Below, piece by piece: positions 22,307 to 35,316 of a DNA stretch of 64,000 bases. Both the position numbers and the translations under genes were made by a program. This DNA is from Platanthera guangdongensis (lineage: Eukaryota; Streptophyta; Magnoliopsida; Asparagales; Orchidaceae): contig CM077162.1 in the NCBI GenBank assembly GCA_039583875.1, positions 109,525,808-109,589,807 on the forward strand. Reading direction: 5' to 3'. The notes under the pieces were generated by a model, which was given only the letters and a program-made list of their open reading frames with translations, ran no database searches and was not told the DNA's origin. The first letter of the stretch is position 1. Each line of letters opens with the position of its first letter.

Positions 22307-22462
22307 ACAACTTTACGTTGATATTTTGAAATCAAGAAGCTATTACTTTTATCACCTCTCTTCGTCCCCCCTTTTTTCTAAAATTTTTTAAATTTCAAAA
22401 AGAGAGTAAGCTCTCTTTTTCAAGTTTTTCTATCCCTCTCTCTTTCTCTTTTTCCATAGTGC

Positions 22463-22888
22463 ATGACCCGATGGAATCCGTCGAATCTACTTTATTTGGA
22501 TTTGTACATCAAACACACCTTTTAGTGCGAACAACAATCCCGCCCTCCAATTCTAACTGATTCAGTTGAGGAGTCCATATGGGACATTAATTTTCCAACC
22601 ATGAATTTGAATGAAAACGATGGCCAACCAGCCGACCTTGAACCAAATGCGGCCGAGCAATATACCATGTATCATTATGCTCAGCCTAACTTGGAAGGGA
22701 CATATTCAAACATTGTTTGACCCCCCCGTGGCAAACAATAATTTTTAGTTGAATCCTAGCATTCATATCAACAGTGCAGCAATACGTGCAATTTAACGTT
22801 ATGCAAGATGAAGATCTGAATGCATATATCGCTAACTTTTTAGAAATCTATGATACATTTAAGATAAATGTTGTTACGGATGATGCCA
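22463..22888 (+). pseudogene. A1 gag 5' fragment (unit 1)
   Basis: Starts ATGACCCGATGGAATCC and soon meets stops. Readable blocks are DSVEESIWDINFPTMN, EQYTMYHYAQP and the QQYVQFNVMQDED to IYDTFKIN region of the gag domain. It is cut by the duplication joint at 22888. Confidence 0.7.
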
Positions 22889-23196
22889 GAGAAAAGAATG
22901 TGGCCTTTAAGGCTGATATCTCCAAGAGGGGCAAGGAGAATATTCGTTCTCCCCTAAGAATGCCAGATGAGTTAGAAAATTTAGAGCAAGACATATCAGA
23001 CTACAATATGTCTGATGAGGAGTTTGTTGCCTTCTCTAAGCAGTTTCTAAAGCTGATGAAGAGGAAGGGTTGGATGAGTAGATCTTCCTCTTCCTCTCAT
23101 CCCAAGGAAGACTACTACAAAACCAAGGAGAAACCCTCCAAGGAGGACAGGTTTGACTCAAAACTTAGAAAACAAATTTCTAATAAAGTTGTCTGA
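22774..23196 (+). pseudogene. Chimeric ORF across the duplication junction
   Basis: An open frame of 140 codons (GTG start; first ATG at 22801) fuses about 38 residues of Athila-like gag (ending KINVVTDDA) in frame to the Ser/Lys-rich C-terminal part of C1 gag (starting REKNVAFKADISKRG). It ends at the same TGA that truncates unit 1. There is no sign of expression or selection; it is a product of the rearrangement. Confidence 0.75.
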
Positions 23197-26100
23197 CTCT
23201 ATCATAAGAAGGGCAAGAAGGAGAGGTCCTTCATTGCAAAGAAGCAGAAGAGCTAGACTGACTCTTCTTCATCAGATTCCACAGATAAAGATGAAATCTA
23301 TCCTACAGTAAGGATAGGAATTAGGGCCCTTCTATCAGAATCAGACAGTGATTCAGAGGTGGATAGAGTATAAAAGGATGACATCAGCTGTTATGGGCTG
23401 CTGGATAGGTCTGATGAGGAATTCTACCAGGATCAGCTTGGTCTATCTAAGGTACAAACTCCAACCAGTTTTTGATCTAAGAAAATATAAGACTGCTCCA
23501 AATTCAGGGGCATCTTCATCCAGGGATGAAGGTGGCTCTGAATCTGAAGAAGATATCAATCAAGTGATTTATTAGTATGGTGAACTTCTAGAGGCCTTCA
23601 AAAGATGCAAAAAGGTGGCCAAGTAGCAAGTTTAGGAGATTACCTCTCTTCAGCTAGTTGATTCCCAACAGTCTGAGACAACAAAACTGCTGAATGAGAA
23701 AGATAGGGAGGTTAGCCAACTGAAAAATTATACTATCATATAGATAGGCACCATAAAATATAAGGATGCCCTTATTAGGGATCCGGAAGATAAACACCAA
23801 AGAGAGAAGCGAATAGTGTGTAACTGCTCTAAGCCCAATACTATGTTTCATATTATTGAATCATTCTCCTCTCAGAGAAACAAGAGGGGAATAGGATTCA
23901 AGGGGAACACTAGAGCTGCCCTTTCAATGGAAAAGGAAAAGCTCCAGCTCAGCCACCCATTGCCTTTAAGAGGGTAATAATACCTTCCAACAGGTATGAC
24001 CAGGACTCCATGTATGGTCACTGGAAGAATGGGAATTCTTCCTGGAGGAATGCATGTGTACCCTCCAATGGAATGAAAAAAGGATTGGGATCGAGTGCCT
24101 TAAAGGCAGCTCATGAGGAAATATAAATGGCCCATCATGGACCATTTATCTTTGGTGCTCCAGCCCCCAGTCTTAAGAATGGGGCTGTGGCCCAGACTCA
24201 AAACCTTTCAGCAATAACTCAGACCAAAGGTCAGTATATTAGAAAGCCTGATTTGGCAAATTCTGATGTTATCAACAACATATGTTCTGCAGAGAGAAAT
24301 ATGAAAGACTTAGCTTTAGTTAGATACTAGCTGAAAGGAATCTGAATAAAAGTGCTATTGTTCCTTCTAGACAGAGAACTGCTATCGGCACAGCTAGCAG
24401 ACCAGCATAGACAAGAAAGTATAATATACATGATTGTTGGTGCTATGGCAAGTTAGGCCATTATGCCTTTGATTGCTGAAATAATCCTAGGGTGGCCAGA
24501 GCTAAAGTTAGTCCACCAGTCAGAAGAGCTGCTGGTGGACAAGTGAAGTTTCAAACTAATCTGCACCTAGGACCCAATATGTATTGGGGTCCTAACGTTA
24601 ACTAAATTATGTATTGCAGGTTAGTCCAAGTAGTCATACCCCTATATGGTACTTGGACAGTGGTTATTCCAAACACATAACTGGAACAAGAAGCAATCTT
24701 AAGGAGTACTCTCTAGTAATGAATGGACCCAAAGTCATCTTTGGTGGTTCAGATAGGGGTGTAATAAAAGGCTGTAGTAACATCACAAATGGCATAGTCA
24801 CTTTCACAAAAGTGGCTTATGTAGAAGGGTTGCATTATAACCTTATAAGCATAAGCGAACTATGTGATCTTAGCTATGACATTTCATTCCATAAGGACGA
24901 GTGCCATATTAAGAGGTTAAGTGATAAAGAGGTCATCTAAATAGGCACTAGGAGTGGGAATGTATACTATCTAAATTTTTTATGCTTAAGTACTGGCTCT
25001 CCCATTTGCCTAGTTGTAAATGAGAAATTGTCACACTATATCTAATGGCATAAGAGGCTAGCTAATTTAAACTATAAAACCATAGGTAAGCTTTTTATTA
25101 AAGAGATAGTTAGGAATGATCCTAAAATGAAATGAACTAAGGAAGACATTTGCTCTGCAGGACAAAACGGCATTAGGACAAGGCTTCCATCAAGAGTATT
25201 AGGACCAAAGACTTTGTGAGGTGTTTATACCTCTTGAATATGGATTTGTTAGGTCCTATGAAAGTTCAAAGTATATGTAGGAAAGTCCACACCCTTATAG
25301 TTATTGATGACTTTTTCATATTTGCTTGGGTTTTCTTTTTGAAGAAAAAGTCGAAAACCCCTGATGTCTTCAAGACATTTGTGAAGCAAATTCAGAATGA
25401 ATTAGAAGTGATCATGGGACTGATTTTCAATCTGAATGCATGACAAAGTTCTATGAATAACTTGGGATTCATTAAGAGTTTTCCTCTCCAATAACACCCC
25501 AGCAAAATGGGATTGCTGAGAGGAAGAATAGGACTCTCATAGAGACTGGTAGGACCTTGTTGAGTGACACATCTCTCCCAAAATACTTCTGGGCTAAGGC
25601 AGTAAACACTTCTTGTCATGTACTCAACAAGGCTTCTATCACTAAGAGCCATAAAAAGACTCCCTATAAGATCTTGAAGGGTAGAAAACCAAACTTTGCA
25701 TACCTCAGAATCTTTGGGACCAAGTGTTTTGTGCTCATCAATATGAAATCATATATAACTAAGTTTGCTGCAAAGTCATCTGAAGGGATCTTTGTTGGGT
25801 ACAATAATCATAGTAAGGATTGTAGGATCTACAACCTGAAAAGTAAAGCTGTAGAGGAGTCAGTTAATGTAGTACTTAATGAGTCAAATATGATTAACAA
25901 TGAGCTGCCAAACTCCTCTTCTAGTCCTATAGGCACAGAAATGATGATGGATAAGTTGACTATCAACAGAGCTAAACCTATAATTAAAGACAAAGGCTTT
26001 CAAGTGACAGAAAGTGTATGCATTCTAGAGGAAGCACAAAGCACACAGAAGGTGGATGAAGATAAGCTTCCAGAAGATAATGAAGAATAGAATGCTGAAG

Positions 26101-27751
26101 GAATGCTGCCTCTAGAAGTCAGACACCTAAGGGATCATCCAAGAGACCAAATTATTGGTGATGCCAACCAAGGGGTAGTGACAAAGAGCAGAAATTTGAA
26201 TACAGTTGTGTATTCCAGTTTCCTGTCATAAGCTAAAACCAAGAAATTTGAAGGGCGCAACAAAGATCAGTTCTGGATTGTGTCAATGCAAGAGGAACTG
26301 AATCAGTTTAAAAGCTGTAAGGTCTGGAAACTGGTTTCCAGACCACAAGAAAAAAGTGTCATTGGATCCAATTGGATCTACATGAACAAACTTGATGAAA
26401 ATGACATTATAATCAAGAACAAAGAAAAGGTGGTAGCAAAGGAGTACATATAAGAAGAAGGTATTGAATTTGATCAAACCTTTGCCCTTCTAGTAATACT
26501 AGAAGCCATCAGACTATTCCTTGCATATGCTACATACCAAGTATTCAGAGTCTACCAAATGGATGCGAAGTCAGCCATCTTGAATGGTGACTGGAAGGAA
26601 GAGCTCTATGTTGAACAACCTCCATGTTTTGTTGTTTCTAACCATCCTGAATTTGTTTATAGACATAGGAAAGCTCAATATGGGTTGAAGCACGCCCCTA
26701 GAGAATGGTGTAGGACATTGTCTAGCTTCCTCATTAAGAACAAATTCTCAAGGGGAAGATAGACAAGACCATATTTCTAAGGGGATCTAAGGGTAAGATC
26801 ATCCTAGTCCAGATATATGTAGATGACATTATCTTTGGATCTACTGATGACAACCTTTGTAGAAAGTTTGCCAAACTTATAAAAGGAAAGTTTGAGATGA
26901 GTAGTATGGGTGAACATAAGTTCTTCGTGTGCCTTTAAGTAAGACAGATTGATGATGGTTTATCCATATCCCAGTCTAAGTTTACTAGGGAGTTAATAAA
27001 AATGTTTGGAATGGAGAATGCCTCCACTATGAGAGCTTCCATAAGGACAAGTATGCCTATTAACAAAGATGAAGCAGGGAGACCAGTTGATGAAACTTTG
27101 TATAGATGAACCATTGGCTCTCTTCTATATCTAACTGCTAGTAGCCCTGACATCATGTATGCTACATGTGTCTGTACTAGGTACCAGGCTTTCCCTAAAG
27201 AATCTCATTACTCTACTGCTAAGAGTATTTTAAGGTATCTTAAGGGCACACAAGATCTTGGACTATGATAACCTAGAAATTGGAATTTTGATCTAATATT
27301 CTATTCACATACAGGCTGCAGAAAGGACAGGAAGAGCACTTCAGGCTCTTGTCAGTTTCTATGAGGAAGCCTAGTATCATGGAGCAGCAAGAAGCCAATA
27401 AGTGTTACAATTTCAATTGCAGAGTCAGAGGATATATCAGCAGGTAGCTGCTGTGCTCAGTTGTTGTGGATCCAGCATCAGCTCCAGGACTATAACCTCC
27501 AGATAAGTAGAAGTCCTTTATTTTTTGATTCTACTAGTGCAATCTCTATAGATAGGGATCCTGTCTCATATTGCAGGACTAAGCACATAGAGATTAGGTA
27601 TCACTTCATAAGAGAGCATGCGGAATATGAAGACATCATCCTTAAGTTTGTCCCAATAGACAAGCAAGTGGCTGACAACTTTACCAACCCACTCAATGAA
27701 ACAAAGTTCAATACCTTCAAGTTTGAATTGGGCATGTTGAACCTCATATAG
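22889..27751 (+). pseudogene. C1 gag-pol, second copy (5'-truncated)
   Basis: Copy of 15427-20288 lacking the gag capsid domain. Readable parts are the gag linker, the zinc knuckle (about 24435), protease with LDSG (24614-24940), integrase pieces (25216-25443; 25557-26090 is open where unit 1 has a TAG), the RT piece (26559-26762), YVDD near 26811 and the RNase H end (27461-27751). Unit 2 keeps slightly longer frames than unit 1, but both share most disabling mutations. Confidence 0.85.
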
Positions 27752-28556
27752 CTTCAGTTGCTCCTCATAATATTGTGTTGCAGGAATTACTTCATCTTGT
27801 AGATTGTAAAGATTGTCAAGTTTTATGAAGACCATGAGTGATAACAAGAATAGAATGGACTAGAATGTTTATCAGAAAGAATGATAGAAGCTGCTCCTAT
27901 TGAGGGGGAGTAAGTCCGGATGCTCCTGTTGTGGGGGAGCAAGTGCAGCACTGCAGGAACTAATTAAACCTTTAGAAGAGAAGAAGCAAGAAGCTGCATC
28001 AAAATGATCACGACAAGCACTTCCCTGACTATTCTATGTAAGTCAAAAAGGGGGAGAAGGTCATGATACCATATAGGGAGTATGGTGATGATCACCATAC
28101 AAGCCATGCAACAACAAAATAGGGGGAGTAGATGAGTAGATATTGATGATCACTGATGAAGCATAATTTAGCTTAGTTTATTAGGGCAAAAATATGTATA
28201 TTCTCGTTTAAATCTCTTATCTTTTGCATTTTTATGTTCTATTTAGTTTCTTTTCTCAATTATTGTTCTAACTTTGTTTAATTTCTATTTTTTTAGTTCT
28301 TTGGATTCTCTTCTGTTACACGACCCTGGTCACGCTCTCCCAGGGTGTGTACTTAGGGCGTGTAACCCAAATGGAATGAAGATATCAGTACAAAGTCAGA
28401 TTTCAGGAAAATTCAGCATAGACGCATTCGGTCACACCCGTATACCCCCACCACGGGCATTTCTCTGGGATGTGTCCCACCAAGTCCCAAAAAATCACAG
28501 CAGCTTGAATTTCCCCGCTCCACCGTCACGCCGAATCTAACACGCCCCACATAAAC

Positions 28557-31500
28557 TTTAAGACCCCCCTACCCGGATCCCAAAACACGGCACGAAGGGG
28601 GGTCTTATGCCCGGAACAGCCGCCTTGCGGTAGTATTAGCACACGGGCTAACCTGTACCACAAGACGCCTATTCCGCCGGCTACAACCATATCAATATAA
28701 ATGCCAACCCAACCAAATAAATAAGCAAGAGAAGTCAAAATCCACACTAAGTATATAATGTCCAAAAACATGAAATAATGAGAAGCTAAACATGATTCTA
28801 CAAAATATCAGAGTACAGCTAATCACTGCCCAAACGGGCTACATCAGAGTAATCAAAATACTAACATCAGTAACCGACGGTATCGACGACACCGTCACAT
28901 CAGGCCCTGTCATCCTGGCCTGGCTGTCCTGCTGCGTAGTCTGCGGCTGCTCTACCTGCGGCGTGACATCCTAAAAAGGAAGACGTAGCAACCGTTAGTC
29001 GAAACGACTAAGTGGTTTCACATCCGCTCCCCCGGCGACTCCTCGGCACCGGGCGGAGAGAAGGAACAAGAGTATAGTATATAACAAGTATGCAAGTAAA
29101 GGAGTATAAGCAGGTGGCAAGGTACATGAATATAATGTATAATCTAGCAGTTCTACAAGCTATCATCATGTAACAACAGGTGTAAGGAAATCTACAGCAG
29201 GAAAGTAACTTAACTTATAAGAATGCCCATACAAACTTATAAGTTAAGGATCGGGTTTCATAAAGTAACTCATCGTATAGGAGTGCCCATACAAACTTAT
29301 ACAATGAGGATCTTGTTATGCAATGTTATGAAATGCTATGAATGCTATGCAGTGACTCACCCATGCACACCCATGCAATTGCTATGTCGACACAGACTCT
29401 AGTTCCCACTTTTCGAGCAGGTAGCTAACCTCTCAGGCATCAGCCGCCGTGGCCAGGCGGTGACAGTAGAACGGGCACTTCTACTACTAGGCGGGTATCA
29501 CACTATTTCACCTAGGCCTCCGTACGCCTCAACGCTAAGAACACAACAGCGGAGCCCACGCGTACTATGGCCCAGCGGGGTCTTGGGTAGATGTGCACCA
29601 AGAACACAGCCCGAACTGGCCTTGCGTGACCCGGAAGGGGCCTCGGAAGAAAGCACGAGGACACAGCCCAACCGTTCACATGGCCGGAGGGGCCTCGGGA
29701 CGTGAACACCGAGGACACAGCCCAAACCGACCAAGTCTAACTGCCAACTCCCATCGGTGTGACGACTGGCGAGCCCGTAGACCTGCCACACTATCCTTAA
29801 CCCAGGATTACGACACCGCGTGTCGACTCACACCACATGCAAATACCACATCAACATATCATGGAAGGGGCCTCGGAAGTAAACACGAGGACACAGCCCA
29901 ACCATCCATCCACACCTTATCTCAACACAACCAAAACAAGTGACGGTCAACACCACACTTACATCCCTTCACAATACTGCCCGTAGGGAGACGACTCTCT
30001 AAGTATTGGACTACAAGACTCATTTCATTAATCAAACATGTCCATGATCATAATCTATGACTTTCCAAATGATGATAATGTAACATAAACATGATGCGCA
30101 TATAAAGATCTATCTCACTTTTCATTTGATAATATCATAATATAAACATGAAGTGCACAATTATCAATCTTTCAATTCCTACCAATTCAGTTCGTTTAAA
30201 TAATATTGTTTCTCAATTTGATAATATGAAATCTGCAACAAATGATTAATCATTCATCCTAGCCAAGTGTCTTGCATTATTAATTCCACCGAATCAAAAT
30301 CCATTTTTACATTAAGCCCAGAATGTAGGTGCAGGCTGAATCTGGACAGCAACTTCGACCGGAGATTCCCGAAGCTACAGGAATCCGGTGAAGACGTGTA
30401 ACCCCACGATGGAAAGGTCTTTCCGAGGTCTACAACTCTCGTATTCAGACCGCAACCCAGATTTGACATTATCCTATTTGAAATCGGACTTGAAGTCCGC
30501 TGCGTACAGAACACAATTTCTGCATACAGGATTTATTGAACATCAATTTCGTTTATACTTTCCTGTGGCTACAGACTTCGCCAGAAGTCGTGCAACCATT
30601 CGTTGGAAAGATATTTTCAAGGGATTCAACTTTCGTGTTAAGCCGAAAGCCCAGATCTGCCCATAGCATACTTAACAATGGCCACGAAGTTCGCTGCGCG
30701 CAGAATACAGATTCTGCGCGCATCTTAAGGCGGAATGAACGGCATCGGTTCGTCTTCCTCCTCAAGGCGATTCTTCCCAAATCATTCCAGAGAACCTCCT
30801 CCCTTATTCACCCTCAAGAGGCCAATATCCTTCACGAAACCATCCCTTGCCATCACATTGAAGAAGGGCGTGGTTGAAGAGATCTAAAACCTAAGACACA
30901 AGTCTTAGCATGGCCTTTCCTAGAAAGCTCCTCCTCACCATCAAGACTCTCTTGAGTCGATGTCTCGCCTAGGAAAATAACTATAGATCTAGCACCAAGG
31001 GAGAGGGTAGGAAACTCACATTGGCTCCAGCGGTACCACCATTTTCGGCCATGGATCTTGTAGTTCTCCTTGGCGGCATCTTCTCTTTCACGGCGTTGGC
31101 GGATCTCCTCCGGTAGAACTTGCTCCAGCAGTTTCCCTCTCACCAGTAGTTCTCACAGAAAATAGGGGATGAAATGAGAATGAAAATGGCTAGAGTTTTC
31201 TCTCCCCCTTATATATAAAATGTGACACGGGTAGGGACACGGCCGTGTCCGTACCCGTGTCCTGCTTCCGTGAAACGGCCGTGGCGGTTTCCATGTCGGT
31301 TCAATGTTTGACACGGGTAGGGACACGCCCGTGTCCCGACCCGTATCCCCATGACACAGCCGTGTGCATGGCCGTGTCATTGGTCGTGTACTTCTCGGGT
31401 TGCATCTCGACACTTCTCGTCGAGCTCAACTCGACGCACACGGGTAGGGACACGCCCGTGTCACTACCCATGTCACGTGGTGTCGACACATTTCGACGAT

Positions 31501-31898
31501 CTCGACACGCCTCGTCGAGCTCAACTCGACGCACACGGGTAGGGACACGCCCGTGTCACTACCCGTGTCACTTGATGTCGACACATCTCGCCAGTCTCGA
31601 CACGGCTTGTCGAGTGGAACTCGACACACACGGGTAGGGACACGCCTGTGTCACTACCCGTGTCACCTGGTGTCGACACAGCTCGACAGTCTCGACACGG
31701 CTCGTCGAGCTCAACTCGACGCACACGGGTAGGGACACGCCCGTGTCGCTACCCGTGTCGCTACCCGTCTCTTGCTGCACTGATTTCTCCACTTCTCCAC
31801 AAGTGCAGCCCAATTCCCTGCACTTCTCAGGACTCGAGTCAACCCTCCTGACTCAAAAACTCACACACTAGGGGCCTTGAGCGATTCGGGATGTTACA
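28557..31898 (-). mobile_element. Solo LTR of the G2 family, reversed (3342 bp)
   Basis: Aligns in reverse to the G2 3' LTR end to end: TTTAAGACC at 28557 (one change from TGTAAGACC) and GGGATGTTACA ending at 31898. It is flanked by perfect 5-bp duplicates TAAAC at 28552-28556 and 31899-31903. Unit 1 has the uninterrupted target at about 21095. With no internal region, it arose by LTR-LTR recombination after a full insertion. Confidence 0.95.
31215..31775 (-). repeat. Nested palindrome array in the solo LTR
   Basis: Five or six units of CACGGGTAGGGACACG-CC-CGTGTC-n-CTACCCGTGTC with interleaved GTCGAGCTCAACTCGAC palindromes, matching the array of G2 in opposite orientation. A TATA box (minus-strand TTTTATATATAAGG at about 31208-31220) follows it. 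Confidence 0.88.
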
Positions 31899-33272
31899 TA
31901 AACGACCGTGTCATCTGGGCGTGCAACCCAACTATCGCGCTAGTCACTTCATGCTTTAATTTCGGGTACAAAAGTCATGCCGAACTTGACATGCCCCAGG
32001 TACATGCCTGACATGGGCGTATAAGGGGTCGTGTACTTCTCGAAAAATTTCTATAAATATCCACAAGCTCCAAGCATTGGGGGAAGATTGGAAGCCTTGT
32101 AGAGAGCTGTTGAGAGTTTATTTTCAGAATATTTTAGCTTTTTTTTTTCAATTATTAGCATTCTTGTAATCTCGTTTATCGTATTTGTAGTGTTTTTGGA
32201 AACTCTCTTTGTAATGTCCTTTAGTCCTTTCGGTAGTTTCTTTCCAATACGAAATAAAATACTTTGTTATTCATTGTCTCTCTCTCTCTATTTCTTATTA
32301 TGCAAATTCATAACATGATTTTTATTCACTACATCCTCATGAGTAAATAAATCCTCCTAGTACTTGATCTTGATGATTCGAGGTTGAGTTGATTAAGTTA
32401 TGATGCTTTAGTTTACGTTCTCTTTTTAAGGTATAGGCCTTCGATTTACTCTTGAAATATCATGTTTGGAATTATATCATCGATATATAATCCCCATCTA
32501 GGTTTTCACTCTTAGCTAGCCGAGAGGCTCATAGTTTGTAGTGAACACTCAAGATTAAAGAGAGTTGCAAGCTCTCCTCGAGAGAGGATGATATAAATCT
32601 CTCGGATTGGATTGAAATCCAATAGCAAGGTTCACTACTTAAATCGAGCTTTAGATATTCAGACATGGATGAGAATCCAGTCTGATTTTCCTAACCTCAA
32701 TTGGGCACGTCTTTAAGAGAAGCGTGTTCAAGCATTGGGAAGCCCCATGGTTAACGACCTTTACCTTATTATGTTTTAGTTTGTTATCGTATCTTTGATC
32801 AATTTAAGCCGAGGTGATTCATGATCGAGTATTATCCCTCAACCAACGTTCAACCCTCTTTTTAATCATTAGCAGTAGTCTTTCTTAATAGTTGCAAGTA
32901 ATTTCCTTTTTCTAATTTAGTAATCAAACCTTAAATGCTTCGATAAGTTAATAGAAATTCGTGTGATTATAAATACTCCACGGTTCCCGGATCTTAATAC
33001 AACACTCGTATCCCCCTACTATAAATCGATAGGTATACTTGCCTTTATTGGATTGTCAGTTCAGATTTCTTTTCGTAATGATTTGTGGACATCATGTTTT
33101 GGCGGCGTTGTCGGGGTCAACTTTACGTTGATATTTTGAAATCAAGAAGCTATTACTTTTATCACCTCTCTTCGTCCCCCCTTTTTTCTTAAATTTTTTA
33201 AATTTCAAAAAGAGAGTAAGCTCTCTTTTTCAAGTTTTTCTATCCCTCTCTCTTTCTCTTTTTCCATAGTGC

Positions 33273-34117
33273 ATGACCCGACGGAATCCGTCGAATCTAC
33301 TTTATTTGGATTTGTAGATCAAACACACCTTTTAGTGCGAACAACAATCCCGCCCTCCAATTCTAACTGATTCAGTTGAGGAGTCCATATGGGACATTAA
33401 TTTTCCAACCATGAATTTGAATGAAAACGATGGCCAACCAGCCGACCTTGAACCAAATGCGGCCGAGCAATATACCATGTATCATTATGCTCGGCCTAAC
33501 TTGGAAGGGACATATTCAAACATTGTTTGACCCCCCGTGGCAAACAATAATTTTTAGTTGAATCCTAGCATTCATATCAACGGTGCAGCAATACGTGCAA
33601 TTTAACGTTATGCAAGATGAAGATCTGAATGCACATATCGCTAACTTTTTAGAAATCTATGATACATTTAAGATAAATGTTGTTACGGATGATGCCATAA
33701 GGTTAAGACACTTTCCCTTTTTTTAAGAACAGTACCCAAGCAATGGTTGACTTCTCTCCTAAGAGGATCAATCATTAACTAGGAATAGTTAATGGAGGAA
33801 TTTTTAGCGAAGTATTTTCCTTTCCGCTAAGACAGTGAAGCTTAGAAATGACATTTCTTCATATAGCCAAATCGATTCTGAAACCCTCTATGACACTTCG
33901 GTGAGGTATAAAGAACTCTTAAGAAGATGCCCTTGTCATGCTTTGCTTGTATGGTTACAGGTTCAGACATTCTATAATGGGTTAAATCAAACGACAAAGC
34001 AAATGATAGATGTTGCATCCGGTAGTTCTTTGAACCACAAAACTCTAGAGGAAGCTCTTGGGCTTTTTGAAGATATGGCCATGAACACCAATCAGTGGAA
34101 TGTGCCTAGGTCCTACC
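33273..34117 (+). pseudogene. A1 gag, N-terminal part (unit 2 and beyond)
   Basis: Athila-like gag. After a nonsense-ridden start it reads clearly from 33835: KLRNDISSYSQIDSETLYD, RYKELLRRCPCHALLVW, LQVQTFYNGLNQTT and LEEALGLFEDMAM, the hallmark capsid region of Athila/Tat gag. It is interrupted at 34117 by insertion of C2 and resumes at 61273 in the same frame when the insertion and one target duplicate are set aside. Confidence 0.85.
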
Positions 34118-34435
34118 TGTTTGGTATTGTATCCACAGTAACCCAGATTTAATGAAGTCACCCTTGAACTAAGATGAATTAAGATGTATTTGATGCCTTG
34201 TTTAAGTTATGTGTTTGCAGGACTATATTGCAAAGTGTAGACCAATGTCAGTCAATAATGGGTCACCAAACACAGGACCATATAATATAATCCCTCATTA
34301 TGTGGTCCATGGTATTGACTCATGTGTAGGCTCTCTATTGGGATATACTTCATATTCAAGCACTAGGACTAATTGGAGAAAGGCTTGTTGCTGAACCCAA
34401 CAAAGAAGAGAAAATTTTGTTGAAGGAATTTTTGC

Positions 34436-35190
34436 TAAGTACTTTACTCGAGTAGATACCTACATACTCGAGTGAAATAATTAGTCAATACTCGAGTAAG
34501 ATTATAAGTACTCGGGTAAAGGAATTAGCTCTCGAGTAGCCAAATTATAGCTCTCGAGTAGCTAAGTCAACAACTTGAGTAGATCCTCTCTCATTCTCAA
34601 GTTAACAGAATTTCTTCTCCAGAAAGTTTTCTAAGTAAATTACTCGAGTAGTCATATAAGTACTCGAGTACTCTAGTCTTTTGTCTCGAGTTACAAAAGA
34701 CAAGATTTCGTGTAATTTTAACTCATTCGAGTAATGAAGTTCATGTACTCAAGTACTCTATCTACTACTCGAGTTGCCCAGGTTTTATGCTAGAGTAACA
34801 AGATTTCTTCCCTCAAAATTCTTCTAAGTCCATTGGTCGAGTAGCTATATCTACATACTCAAGTAGTTTGTATCCTCTCGAGATGTCCAGTTTCACTACT
34901 CAAGTAACCCAGATTTTTCTTCCAGAAAATATTCCAAGTCCTTGACTCGAGTAGTTCCTCTATCTCTCGAGTAATTTATTCTTATTCTCTCGAGTAGTAT
35001 TTCTTGTACTCGAGTAGTTCAACTACACATCTCGAGTAACTACATGAGCACTCAAGTAAGTCTTTGTGTACTCGAGTAGCTGCTCTTCATTACTGGATTT
35101 TGTCTAAGTCATTTACTCGAGTTATCCTCTTCTATTCACTCGAGTAATCTTATATAGTACTCGAGTAGATAAACTTTCACTAGAGTAATT
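34436..35190 (+). repeat. ACTCGAGT palindrome array in C2 5' LTR
   Basis: About thirty copies of TACTCGAGTAG or one-base variants, spaced irregularly (about 15-40 bp) and separated by AT-rich sequence. The core ACTCGAGT is a perfect 8-bp palindrome with a central CG. The array ends about 120 bp before the TATA box. Confidence 0.9.
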
Positions 35191-35305
35191 CAATCTATCT
35201 TTTCTGAAAAATCGTTAAGTCCAGATTTGACGAAAATTTCAAACAGTCTTACGTGATTGGTCCATGTGTACGCCATTAAGACTAATTATGACCATTAGGA
35301 AAGAT

Positions 35306-35316
35306 CTTATATAAAG
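35306..35316 (+). promoter_or_regulatory. TATA box of C2 LTR
   Basis: CTTATATAAAG about 25-30 bp upstream of AAACCCTAACAAC, a usual start region. In the 3' LTR copies it reads CTTACATAAAG or a shorter variant, a mutated form. Confidence 0.65.

Larger units (their letters stand above)
15427..22888 (+). repeat. Unit 1 of a 7462-bp tandem duplication
   Basis: Begins GAGAAAAGAATGTGG in C1 gag and ends GATGATGCCA in A1 gag. The next base restarts the same sequence. I count 5 differences in the first ~330 bp against unit 2. Stops and frameshifts are largely shared, so the retrotransposons had decayed before the copy was made. Confidence 0.93.
28142..33094 (+). repeat. Athila-like LTR of A1, unit 2 copy, split by a solo LTR
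   Basis: Same LTR as 20680-22284, with the G2-family solo LTR inserted at 28556/28557. The left end is inferred from unit 1. It resumes at 31904 after the target-site duplicate and ends CATCA at 33090-33094 before the primer-binding-type motif. Confidence 0.7.
22889..33697 (+). repeat. Unit 2 of the 7462-bp tandem duplication (with insertion)
   Basis: Same start and end as unit 1. Its length is 10809 bp; removing the 3342-bp solo LTR and one 5-bp target duplicate leaves exactly 7462 bp. Beyond 33697 the Athila gag continues with TAAGGTTAAGAC, so unit 2 retains the original right junction and unit 1 the original left one. The new joint is at 22886-22888 on a shared CCA. Confidence 0.93.

Noticed and set aside
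29460..29943. Small host gene in the solo LTR
   Set aside because: The same sequence lies at about 10262-10611 in the G2 LTR; it is LTR sequence with ~55-bp repeats.
34436..35190. Satellite or centromeric repeat
   Set aside because: ACTCGAGT sites are spaced irregularly within an otherwise unique LTR and bounded by its U3; there is no constant monomer length.
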